A DNA stretch of 64,000 nucleotides from Fusibacter ferrireducens (lineage in GTDB: Bacteria; Bacillota; Clostridia; Peptostreptococcales; Acidaminobacteraceae): NCBI RefSeq assembly GCF_015352425.1, contig NZ_JADKNH010000001.1, positions 407,376 to 471,375 of the forward strand, in the 5' to 3' direction. Each line of letters starts with the position of its first letter. Positions within the stretch are counted from its first letter, which is position 1. The position numbers and the translations under genes were made by a program. The notes beneath the pieces were generated by a model that was given only the letters and a program-made list of their open reading frames with translations, did not search any database and had not been told where the DNA came from. Positions 26,705 to 34,838 of the stretch are shown here, one piece after another.

Positions 26705-27892
26705 TTAAAATACTTGATTCATTTTTAATTGATCTATTTTTTCATCAGAATAATTTAGAAGTTCTTTTAAGATTTCATAAGTGTCCTCGCCTAAAATAGG
26801 AGCCGCTTTTTTAATAGAACCTGGTGTCTTACTCATTTTAATTGGCACGCCTGGAATGTGTGTTGTTCCAGCGACGCTATGCTCTACTTCCACAACCATT
26901 TCTCTTTGGATAACTTGCTCATCTTTAGTCACCATTTCGATATTGTTGATAGGACCACATGGGACACCCGCTTTAGTGAGGTTCGCATACCAATCTGCTG
27001 TTGATTTCGTCTTTAAGATTTCTGAAAGAATCGTTTTCAATTCATCGTAATGAGCATTTCTCTGAGGATTGGTTGCAAACTTTTCATCATCTGCAAGTGC
27101 TTCTTGCCCAATCTCAATACAGAATTTTTTCCAGAGATTATCATTACCTGCAGCAATCATAATTTCGCCATCAGAGGTTTCAAATGGTTCAAATGGCACA
27201 ATTGAAGCATGTTTATTGCCAGCAGGTTTAGGAGAAATGCCTGTTGCAAAATAGCGTGCAAGTGCATTTTCAAGGATTGCGACTTGGCAGTCCAACATAG
27301 ACACATCAATTTTTTGGCCTTCTCCCGTATCCTTTAAATGGTTTACAGCCGCTAAGATGCCAATTGCGGTAAAGAGTCCTGCTGTGATATCCCCCACAGA
27401 AGGGCCCACTCGCGTTGGTTTACCGCCGAGTTGACCAGTAATACTCATAATGCCTCCCATAGCTTGAACAACGCCATCATAAGCAGGACGTTTGCTATAG
27501 GGGCCTGTATGACCAAAACCAGAACTTGCCGCGTAAATCAATCTTGGATTAACCTCTTTTAATACATCGTAGCCAAAGCCCAATTTTTCCATAGTGCCAG
27601 GCCTAAAATTTTCTACAACAATATCCACATTTTTAATAAGTTCAAAAAAAATAGTTTTTGCTTCTGGATTTTTAAGATCTAAGGTCATACTGCGTTTATT
27701 TCTGTTAATGCTCATGAAATAAGCGCTTTCTCCATTGACATATGGCCCAAACTGTCTGGAATCATCCCCTTTTTTTGGTGCTTCGATTTTAATGACATCT
27801 GCGCCAAGGTCGGCTAAGACCATTGTGCAATAGGGACCTGCAAGAACTCTTGTCATATCTAGAATCTTTAATCCCTCTAATGCTTGTTTCAT
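26705..27892 (-). CDS. CaiB/BaiF family (type III) CoA-transferase
   Basis: Moves CoA between carboxylic acids; here probably onto malonate from acetyl-CoA or another acyl-CoA. 395 residues, normal for the family. Seen: N-terminal LDMTRVLAGPYCTMVLADLG (about 11-30), GDDSRQFGPY, the SINRNKRSMTLDLKNPE motif (about 62-78) and the catalytic Asp in QKIDVSMLDCQVAIL (near residue 175). First gene after the sigma-54 promoter, ahead of madL and madM, so it fits the activation step between uptake and decarboxylation. The substrate is inferred from context only. Confidence 0.88.
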   Translation of the reverse strand: MKQALEGLKILDMTRVLAGPYCTMVLADLGADVIKIEAPKKGDDSRQFGPYVNGESAYFMSINRNKRSMTLDLKNPEAKTIFFELIKNVDIVVENFRPGTMEKLGFGYDVLKEVNPRLIYAASSGFGHTGPYSKRPAYDGVVQAMGGIMSITGQLGGKPTRVGPSVGDITAGLFTAIGILAAVNHLKDTGEGQKIDVSMLDCQVAILENALARYFATGISPKPAGNKHASIVPFEPFETSDGEIMIAAGNDNLWKKFCIEIGQEALADDEKFATNPQRNAHYDELKTILSEILKTKSTADWYANLTKAGVPCGPINNIEMVTKDEQVIQREMVVEVEHSVAGTTHIPGVPIKMSKTPGSIKKAAPILGEDTYEILKELLNYSDEKIDQLKMNQVF

Positions 27893-27938
27893 GTGATACC
27901 TCCCGTATTAAAATTTGTTTGTACACCTTTAGTTAAGT

Positions 27939-27954
27939 TGCAATATGAATGCCA
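27939..27954 (-). promoter_or_regulatory. sigma-54 promoter of the malonate operon
   Basis: Minus strand: TGGCAT (27954-27949), five bases, TTGCA (27943-27939), the consensus -24/-12 layout, about 47 bases upstream of the CoA-transferase gene. A palindrome TTGAAATTTCAA (27977-27988) about 25 bp further up may be part of an activator site. An NtrC-type regulator is encoded upstream. Confidence 0.85.
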
Positions 27955-28012
27955 ATTGTTTTTATATTGCTAAAGGTTGAAATTTCAATATGGATATAAT
28001 TTTTTAAATAAA

Positions 28013-28058
28013 AAATCGGTAACATTATTACCAGTGCTGATAATAATGTTACCGATTT
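28013..28058 (-). terminator. terminator after acyP
   Basis: A perfect 18-bp stem (28013-28030 and 28041-28058, starting AAATCGGTAACATTATTA) with a ten-base loop, just downstream of the acylphosphatase stop. It isolates the malonate operon from the genes upstream. Confidence 0.8.
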
Positions 28059-28072
28059 AATTAAAATAGCCA

Positions 28073-28342
28073 CTAAAGGATGACAAATTTGCGTTCGCGT
28101 TCGAGCAGTTGAATTTGATCTACATCAATAGCGCTGATGCTTGAAAATCCATTGCCCTTTCTTAATGCCGTTAAGAAAGTTTCAATTGTTTTAGAATCTC
28201 CTTGTATTTCCATTTCAACAGTGCCATCGTATAAATTTTTCACCCATCCAGTAAGTTCGTACTGCTTTGCAAGGTGATAAGCAAAATACCTAAATCCAAC
28301 GGCCTGAACACGACCATGTATGATTGCGTGAATTCTAATCAT
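28073..28342 (-). CDS. acyP: acylphosphatase
   Basis: Small enzyme that hydrolyses acyl phosphates such as acetyl phosphate. 89 residues, usual length. The catalytic Arg is in GRVQAVGFRYFAYHLA (about 10-25) and the catalytic Asn in TGWVKNLYDGTVEMEIQGD (about 31-49). AAGGAGGA precedes the ATG. It has its own terminator, and a 15-bp tandem repeat array lies upstream. A link to the neighbouring malonate genes is possible but not shown. Confidence 0.95.
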   Translation of the reverse strand: MIRIHAIIHGRVQAVGFRYFAYHLAKQYELTGWVKNLYDGTVEMEIQGDSKTIETFLTALRKGNGFSSISAIDVDQIQLLERERKFVIL

Positions 28343-28362
28343 GGCAGTCCTCCTTCTTTTTC

Positions 28363-28437
28363 AAGTTAAATAATTCAAAGTTAAATAATTCAAAGTTAAA
28401 TAATTCAAAGTTAAATAATTCAAATTTAAGTGATTCA
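28363..28437. repeat. 15-bp tandem repeat array
   Basis: Four perfect copies of AAGTTAAATAATTCA (28363-28422), then one degenerate copy (28423-28437), between the response-regulator gene and acyP. Confidence 0.9.
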
Positions 28438-28528
28438 AAGTAAAATGATGCTAAATTTCTTAAGTAAAATGATTGAAGAGAAACCTCAGATTCCAGTTTG
28501 AATCATAATGATGATTTCCAGTATGGAT

Positions 28529-29854
28529 TCAGGAATGATTGGAAATGCCATACTTATCTATTTTACGTCTTAAAGTCAATCTTGAAATTTGAAGCGCTTC
28601 AGCTGCTTTAGTGATGTTCCAGTTATATTGAGAGAGCGCTCTCAATACAGCTTCGTGCTCTGCTTGTTCTAGATGGCTGAATTGCCCTTTCCCTCTTGGA
28701 TCGTCGTCAGTGAGTTCATATGGCAATTCCTCCATGAATAAGATATCTGAATCACTTAAGATCATAAGGCGCTCGATGATATTTTTAAGTTCTCTGATAT
28801 TGCCAGGCCAACTGTACTTATAAAACAGTTCTAGCATATCTTCTGAAAGGCCTTTTACATTTTTACCTAGAAGTTGATTGTAAATCTGAATAAAATGCTC
28901 AATAAGGATTGGAATATCCTCTTTACGTTCTCTGAGCGGTGGCACTCTAATGGGAATTATATTTAGTCGATAGAATAGATCTTTTCTAAACGTGTTGGCT
29001 TCAACTTCAGAAATTAAATCTTTGTTGGTAGCCGCTATGACCATGGCATTAAAGGTAATTTCATAATTGCCGCCAATTCTTCTGTAAGTTTTCTCTTGTA
29101 AAACGCGCAACAATTTGGCCTGAAGATCAATGTCCATATCACCGATTTCATCTAAAAAAAGAACCCCATTTTCTGCATATTCCAGTAACCCGATACGCTG
29201 CTTTTTTGCATCTGAAAAGGCACCCATTTCATGTCCAAAGAGTTCACTTTCTTGCAGATGTTTAGGAATGGCGGCACAGTTAATGGCAACGAAAGGTTTG
29301 TCCGGTTTACAAATAGAGTGAATTTGCTTTGCCACAAGTTCCTTACCTGTGCCACTTTCGCCATTTATCAAAACACAAGTGCTAAACTGTATTTTAGACA
29401 GTTTTTTAAGCTTTGCAACAATCGTTGTAATTGCATCGGATTTGCCTACCATTTGATTGGGATTTTCACTTGACTGGGAAATAAGCGCTTTTTCTCTTAT
29501 ATAAAAATCCAATTGCTTAATGGCATTGAGCATTTCCTCTATTGAGAAGGGTTTTGTAAAATAATCATGTGCCCCCAGTTTCATGGCTTGAACAGCGAGC
29601 TTTACTTCACTTAAATGTGTCATCATAATCACAGTGCAATTTTCATTTTGTTGTTTCATGAGCTTTAAAACTTCAATACCTGAAATGTCGGGCAATTTGA
29701 TATCCAAGATTACCAAATCAATACTTTGAGTTTTAAAAATCGCTAAGCCATCCATACCGTTTTCAGCACTGAATAGGGTTGCATTGAGCTTCTTTAATCC
29801 CAAAGTAAGCGATACACGTATGCTTTTTTCATCATCTATTACAAGAATTTTCAT
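28529..29854 (-). CDS. NtrC-type response regulator (sigma-54 activator)
   Basis: 441 residues: receiver (about 1-115, phospho-acceptor Asp51 in VILDIKLPD, Lys101 in TKPF), AAA+ domain (about 135-365, Walker A GESGTGKE at 165-172, Walker B LFLDEIGDMD) and a C-terminal Fis-type helix-turn-helix (ITKAAEALQISRLTLRRKI). The sigma-54 contact loop, normally GAFTGA, reads GAFSDA (211-216). It is paired with the kinase gene four bases upstream and lies upstream of the sigma-54-driven malonate operon, its most likely target. Confidence 0.92.
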   Translation of the reverse strand: MKILVIDDEKSIRVSLTLGLKKLNATLFSAENGMDGLAIFKTQSIDLVILDIKLPDISGIEVLKLMKQQNENCTVIMMTHLSEVKLAVQAMKLGAHDYFTKPFSIEEMLNAIKQLDFYIREKALISQSSENPNQMVGKSDAITTIVAKLKKLSKIQFSTCVLINGESGTGKELVAKQIHSICKPDKPFVAINCAAIPKHLQESELFGHEMGAFSDAKKQRIGLLEYAENGVLFLDEIGDMDIDLQAKLLRVLQEKTYRRIGGNYEITFNAMVIAATNKDLISEVEANTFRKDLFYRLNIIPIRVPPLRERKEDIPILIEHFIQIYNQLLGKNVKGLSEDMLELFYKYSWPGNIRELKNIIERLMILSDSDILFMEELPYELTDDDPRGKGQFSHLEQAEHEAVLRALSQYNWNITKAAEALQISRLTLRRKIDKYGISNHS

Positions 29855-29858
29855 TTGA

Positions 29859-32048
29859 TCAATCCTTTTTAAAATTTATTTTAAAAATGGAGCCTCTACC
29901 TATTTCGGATTCCACAGTGAGTATGCAACCATTTTCTTTTAGAGCATTATATGCAATAAATAGGCCTAATCCAGTGCCATCTTCTCTTGTGGTATAGAAT
30001 GGGTAAAAGAGTTTTGAAATGACTTCTTCACTCATACCCTTTCCGGTATCTTCAATCGTCAGAGTCACATGTGTTTCACTTTCTGTAAGGGTGATGACAA
30101 TAGAACCTTTATTTTCAATGGCTTGACTTGCATTTTTAAGAATGTTGATTATGGCTTGCTTGACGCTTCTAGATTCAAGATTTAGGATAATTGGATCGCT
30201 TGGAATCTGTTTGACCAATCTGATGCAATTGGTGTCGATTTCGCTCTTTAGTAGGTCAAGACTACTTTTAATAATTTTAACGAGGTCGACAGGTGTCTTT
30301 TGCGCATTGGAACTTCTCACAAAATCGAGGAAATTAATAACCAAAATATTGAGATCATTGACCTCTTCGCTGAGTAAATTCAAGACTTCTCTTTGCGAAT
30401 CCTCACTGATTTCTTTATCTTTCAAAAGCTCAATGAGATTGGCCATGCCTGCAAGTGGATTGCCAATATCGTGAATAATTGAGGCAGATAACTCGCCGAT
30501 TGTATGAATTCGATCCTCTTTTCGAAGTTCTTGCTCAAGGATTTTCATGGCTGTAATATCTCTGAACTGTAGCACGATTCCAAGATAATTGCCAGAAGGA
30601 TCTGTAACACGAGAGCATGTGTAACTGATGGAAACATATTTATTTTGTGATGCAATCAATGTGGTTTCTAAATCTGTAACATGTTGATCATAATGAATGA
30701 CATTTAAAACTTCCTGTTTAATATTCAATTTGAGAATTTCCAAAATCTCAAAGAAGTCGTGTCCGATCATTTCGTCTTGTCCAAGTCCCGTTATTTTAGT
30801 AGCTTGCGCATTGAAAATAGTAATTTCATATTTGGAATCTGCCACAATAATGCCACTGTGCACGCTGGCTAAAATATTTTTAAGATATTGCTGAATTCTG
30901 TTTTCACTTATGACAGAACTTTCAAGTTCCGATAGGTTGTTTTTTAGATTCTGCCCCATTTCCACAAAGGCGTGACTGAGTTCTAAAAGCTCATTACTGT
31001 CGGAATCACTTGAACTAACGCTGATGCCTTCGTTGTACTTCAGTGTTGTTGGAAGTGCACGAACTTGCTGAACCAACTGTTTGATAGGCAATGTGATCCA
31101 TCGCGCTAGAACCAGGCCAATGATCAGTGCAAACATTAAAACCATGGTCTGAATAATAACCAATTGATTAGTGGAGTTCAAAATTTCTCTATTTACAGTA
31201 TCTTTATTTTGTTCGACCACAATCATCCAGTTGTAGCCCTCTAAAAAGGTAATGGATGCATAATAATCATCGTCGCCTATTGTATATTTTGTATTTATAT
31301 TTTGATGGTTTTTTAAAATATTTAAAATTTCAGGATTGCGATCATAGGCCTTAATCCCAAGATCTGTCACGGCAATGAGTTCTTGGTCAATATCATAGTC
31401 TGGATGTATGACAATTGCCCCATAGGCATCAGTAATCCAAAGCTTGCCGTTAAAACCGAGTTTGACGTCTTTGAGTATTTTTTCTATATTGCCAAGGGGA
31501 ATACCCGCGCCAATTAAGCCGACGATTTCATCAGATTTGTTTTTGACAGGTGCAGCTGTTATAAAATGCGGTTTGCCTAAAACGCTACTGACGAGTAATT
31601 CACTTATAGTGGACTCTTCTTTGTTTCCCATGATATCCCAATAATAGTTTCTGTCCGTGTAAAGTCTGCCTTGGACATTTTCATTGGAGGGCTTTGAAAA
31701 GACCATCTGTGCCTTTTGATTCATAAAGAAAATCAAATCAAAATAGTTAAAATTATCATAAATTCTAAAAATTTCACTCTTGATTTGTTCTAAATCACCA
31801 CTGCTTTGAGACGAAAAATTAGCAGCGGTAATGACTGTATCTGTTGCATTTTTAAGATAAAGTGTCAATTCATTGGAGATCATTTCAGAAATAATCATGT
31901 TTTTAGACTCAATATTGTCTTCAAGTTTATATCTGAATATGAGCTGTAAAACCAAACCAGTTACCAAGACGCAGATCAGTGCAAAGATAGAGATAAAGAA
32001 AGGAATACGAAACTGAATGCTATTTCTTTTTAAGGATAATTTCTTCAT
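29859..32048 (-). CDS. sensor histidine kinase with extracellular dCache domain
   Basis: 729 residues: membrane segment (about 15-36), extracellular double-Cache-like sensor (about 40-290, with YYWDIMGNKEESTISELLVS and GKPHFITAAPVKNKSDEIVG), second membrane segment (about 293-315), HAMP, PAS (about 385-505), HisKA with phospho-acceptor His526 (ASIIHDIGNPLAG) and HATPase (EDTGKGM, TTREDGTGLGL). dCache kinases often sense organic acids directly. It forms an operon with the NtrC-type regulator, so it probably reports malonate or a related acid to the operon at 21698-27892. The ligand is inferred. Confidence 0.92.
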   Translation of the reverse strand: MKKLSLKRNSIQFRIPFFISIFALICVLVTGLVLQLIFRYKLEDNIESKNMIISEMISNELTLYLKNATDTVITAANFSSQSSGDLEQIKSEIFRIYDNFNYFDLIFFMNQKAQMVFSKPSNENVQGRLYTDRNYYWDIMGNKEESTISELLVSSVLGKPHFITAAPVKNKSDEIVGLIGAGIPLGNIEKILKDVKLGFNGKLWITDAYGAIVIHPDYDIDQELIAVTDLGIKAYDRNPEILNILKNHQNINTKYTIGDDDYYASITFLEGYNWMIVVEQNKDTVNREILNSTNQLVIIQTMVLMFALIIGLVLARWITLPIKQLVQQVRALPTTLKYNEGISVSSSDSDSNELLELSHAFVEMGQNLKNNLSELESSVISENRIQQYLKNILASVHSGIIVADSKYEITIFNAQATKITGLGQDEMIGHDFFEILEILKLNIKQEVLNVIHYDQHVTDLETTLIASQNKYVSISYTCSRVTDPSGNYLGIVLQFRDITAMKILEQELRKEDRIHTIGELSASIIHDIGNPLAGMANLIELLKDKEISEDSQREVLNLLSEEVNDLNILVINFLDFVRSSNAQKTPVDLVKIIKSSLDLLKSEIDTNCIRLVKQIPSDPIILNLESRSVKQAIINILKNASQAIENKGSIVITLTESETHVTLTIEDTGKGMSEEVISKLFYPFYTTREDGTGLGLFIAYNALKENGCILTVESEIGRGSIFKINFKKD

Positions 32049-32154
32049 GTAAGTATACCCTCCTCTTTCTTGCGAATAAGCTACATCAAATGTTAAGTAA
32101 AACGATCTTTAAATAAGGCATTAGGTATGTTGATTTTTCAAACAAGGGGATGGT

Positions 32155-32968
32155 TTATTCAAGTAAACTGATTTGAATTTCATCCACTTGACCTTTAAGT
32201 TTGAAGCCAACGTTAGAATAAGCTTTATTAGAAGCCTGTACAGACTTATCTGTATAGAACATAGGGATTTTACCCTTTTCAATGATCTGCTTGCACAAGG
32301 CATTTACAAGTGCCCCGGCGTACCCTTTTTTTCGATGCAGCGGTGGTGTATAGATTTCATTTAACCGAACATGGCGCTCAGATCGATGTGCAATATTCCC
32401 CATACACACGATTTCACCTTGATTTTTCCACACATAGAAATCATCCGCACTGATAAAGTGCCTTGCGGTATCTTCCATTTGTGCCATCGTACGGTCGTAA
32501 TCAAAACAGTCCTTCATAAAGCCTTTAAAGAAACTGGCAATGATCATAAGATCATCTAAACTCGGTTTTTCTAAAGTGCCTTCTACCTTCTTTTGAAAGG
32601 TTGTTTGTATACAATCATAAGTGAGCATGGACATTTTATCAACTACATTTATAAGATTTTGATCCATAAAGTGTGATTTTAGCGTATTTATGAGGGTTGG
32701 TTTTGAAATTAAGGTTATTTCATGTTCTGATTTTAAATGTTCATCTAAAAACCGAATTAAGGCATCTATTGAAGTCTTTTGAACAGAATCTGATGTCCAA
32801 AGCCATCCTTTTGTCTTCGAATTGCTCAATAAGATCTTCCTCTTCTGAGCACAGCAGAATGGCATCTTTGTTTTCTTTTATCAAATGTATCAAATTGAAT
32901 GAGACTTCATCTTTTAAAAAGGCTGATGATAAAAATAGATGAGATGTGTTTGAAATTTGCTTGAGCAT
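32155..32968 (-). pseudogene. GNAT acetyltransferase gene with a frameshift
   Basis: Two frames together give one protein. The first runs from 32968 (MLKQISNTSHLFLSS) to EEEDLIEQFEDK; the second continues GWLWTSDSVQKTSIDALIRF to the stop at 32155. The change falls in a run of four A (32809-32812, minus strand): removing one joins EDK to GWLW. The C-terminal part is a GNAT domain with IYTPPLHRKKGYAGALVNAL (acetyl-CoA binding) and a final YSNVGFK. It could be a true lesion, a phase-variable tract or a sequencing error. If repaired it would be about 271 residues. Confidence 0.75.
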
Positions 32969-32995
32969 AAGTGACCTCCATTGGCAATAATAAAC

Positions 32996-33544
32996 TTATT
33001 GAGTTAAGAGTTGTTTTACTTTTAAAATAGATTCTTCATAAGTTGATGTTTTTATACCCATAAAATGAATTTTAATATTCTTTTCTGTTAATCTATTCTG
33101 AAGAAGTGCCATAAAAACACCTGTTCCTATGACTTCTTTATCTTGATCAGAAGTTGTGTCGATACCACAACTTGGAGAACGGTTTACACCGATGATCCCA
33201 ATGATTTCAAAACCGTAGCGCATATATTCTTCAATTTGATAAAGTGCTTGATCAACTAAACTTGCAAGCTTGATTTTATTGTGATCAGCGTTCAATGAAT
33301 TTCTAATTCGGGTGTTTTCAACGGTGACGGGGGATAAAGCGCCATGAATATTGCCTCTATCGAGTCCGAGACAGTTGAGTTCAGGACACGGAAGCTGAAC
33401 AATGCCTATGTCATTAGAAATGATCAATTGAATGAGTTCATTCAGTGCACCCGGAAAATCTGCAGTACCGTCAGATATAGCGTTTTGATTCAATATACAG
33501 TGTGATACAAAAATGATCTTTTTACTTCTATTATCGTCAAACAT
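32996..33544 (-). CDS. DUF523/TudS-like protein (putative desulfidase)
   Basis: 182 residues from the ATG at 33544, chosen for GGAGGT five bases upstream; the earlier in-frame start lies inside that site. Cysteines that could bind an iron-sulfur cluster are in SHCILNQN (about 15-22), LPCPELNCLGLDRG (about 54-67) and VNRSPSCGID (about 124-133), the last being typical of DUF523. Related TudS proteins remove sulfur from thiouracil; the substrate here is unknown. Apparently monocistronic. Confidence 0.75.
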   Translation of the reverse strand: MFDDNRSKKIIFVSHCILNQNAISDGTADFPGALNELIQLIISNDIGIVQLPCPELNCLGLDRGNIHGALSPVTVENTRIRNSLNADHNKIKLASLVDQALYQIEEYMRYGFEIIGIIGVNRSPSCGIDTTSDQDKEVIGTGVFMALLQNRLTEKNIKIHFMGIKTSTYEESILKVKQLLTQ

Positions 33545-33597
33545 AATAACCTCCAATATGTAAATAGTCTACACCGATCGTTAAAAATGACGTTGCG

Positions 33598-33660
33598 ACA
33601 AGATTTGAGCCAAAAGATTTTCGCCGAGTTGATAATCGGGAAAATCTTCAGCAAAATCTT
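33598..33660. repeat. partial copy of the 20428-type structured element
   Basis: ACAAGATTTGAGCC (33598-33611) is identical to the head of the 104-bp element. It is followed by a different hairpin (AGATTTTC / GGAAAATCT, about 33615-33647), and the matching right end is missing. It lies between the binding-protein gene and the DUF523 gene and may act as a terminator-like structure. Confidence 0.5.
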
Positions 33661-33676
33661 TAGTAGAACTTAAAAC

Positions 33677-34666
33677 TTAAGGTTTAGAAATAAATTCTAA
33701 ATCCGTTAAATCGTCGTAACTTAAGTCTTTTTTGATAAGACTTCCCTTCTTCATCCACTCCAATGTCGCCTCAAATGTTTTTTGATCTGGAGCTTTCACA
33801 TGCTCAAACACAGGCATTTCAAATTGGTCTTTTAAAACGGGTGGAAAGCCCAATGTGTCTATTAAGAGGTCAAAATATTCAGAGCTTGGCGTTGCATTGA
33901 GATAATCAACGGCTTCATTATAAGCTTCATACATTAACTGAATACTGGTTGAGCTTTCTGCTATTGCACTGTCTGATGCAATGAAAATCCCCGGATATAA
34001 TCCCATCTCTTCGGTGCTACCGATTAAAGCACCACCCTCTAGCATTGCTGCTGAAGCAAGCGGGTCCGGTAAAGTAGCACCTTGTAGTTCACCTGCTTTA
34101 AGCATTTCAAGTCTTACAGGCATTTGTGGTATAGCAATTTTCTTGAGCTTTGACGAGAATTGTTTTGATTCTGCAATTTTTTCAGTGGCAAAATCAATAA
34201 CCGTATTGGAAGACAGCCCAATAGAGAGTGATTGAGAACCAATGAAATCCTCGCTTGCCAAAGAGGGCGAAGTGACCAGTTTGTAGTTGCCATAAGTCGA
34301 TCCAATCATTTTCGAATTGAAGCCGGACTCATTATAGAAAAGAATCGTGAGCATATCTGCCATGACGCCATCTAGATTTCCCGTTTGAAGGGCCGTATCT
34401 CTGTCCATTGCGCTTCTGAAAACGGTGATTTCCACAGGTAAGTTTCTATTAGCAAAAAAGCCTTTTTCTTTGGCAATGATAAATGGAATTGCACCCACAT
34501 CGGACATGACACCTATCTTGAGTGTTGGCAAGAGATCCGAGGTAGGTTCATTTTCTGAGAGGGGTGCCAAACTCTCCTTTTGACCGTTGAGATCATCTTG
34601 TGCCTTACAGCCCCCTAGAGCAAATAGCATAAATACTATTAATAATAAAGCTAATAAACGTTTCAT
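33677..34666 (-). CDS. ABC transporter substrate-binding lipoprotein (NMT1/SsuA-like)
   Basis: Extracytoplasmic solute-binding protein. 329 residues; signal peptide with lipobox LFALGGC (lipidated Cys20). The mature protein starts LPTLKIGVMSDVGAIPFIIA and has the NMT1-like pattern EKGFFANRNLPVEITVF, QTGNLDGVMADM. It is divergent from the UbiD operon, which contains a matching ATPase and permease without a binding protein, so the three almost certainly form one importer. Ligand unknown. The fold class also includes the MqnA/MqnD menaquinone enzymes, which is relevant given the Ubi-type neighbours. Confidence 0.85.
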   Translation of the reverse strand: MKRLLALLLIVFMLFALGGCKAQDDLNGQKESLAPLSENEPTSDLLPTLKIGVMSDVGAIPFIIAKEKGFFANRNLPVEITVFRSAMDRDTALQTGNLDGVMADMLTILFYNESGFNSKMIGSTYGNYKLVTSPSLASEDFIGSQSLSIGLSSNTVIDFATEKIAESKQFSSKLKKIAIPQMPVRLEMLKAGELQGATLPDPLASAAMLEGGALIGSTEEMGLYPGIFIASDSAIAESSTSIQLMYEAYNEAVDYLNATPSSEYFDLLIDTLGFPPVLKDQFEMPVFEHVKAPDQKTFEATLEWMKKGSLIKKDLSYDDLTDLEFISKP

Positions 34667-34785
34667 TCAATGCCTCCTGTGCAGTTCTTTATGATTTCTA
34701 TTTTTATGGTTTCACTGCTTTTTTATTTTAGCATATTCGAGTTCGAGTGACCAGTTTACAGAATCGTCACACAATGATAGTTTAG

Positions 34786-34814
34786 TTGACACACCACCTT
34801 AAAATGGCTACAAT
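34786..34814 (+). promoter_or_regulatory. promoter of the ubiD-ubiA-ubiX-ABC operon
   Basis: Consensus TTGACA (34786-34791), 17-bp spacer, TACAAT (34809-34814), 24 bases before ubiD, with GGAGGG as ribosome site. Confidence 0.85.
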
Positions 34815-34838
34815 TTTAAGTGAATTGGAGGGTTTGGT

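Noticed and set aside
28363-28437. CRISPR array
   Set aside because: The repeats are contiguous 15-bp units without spacers and no cas gene is present.
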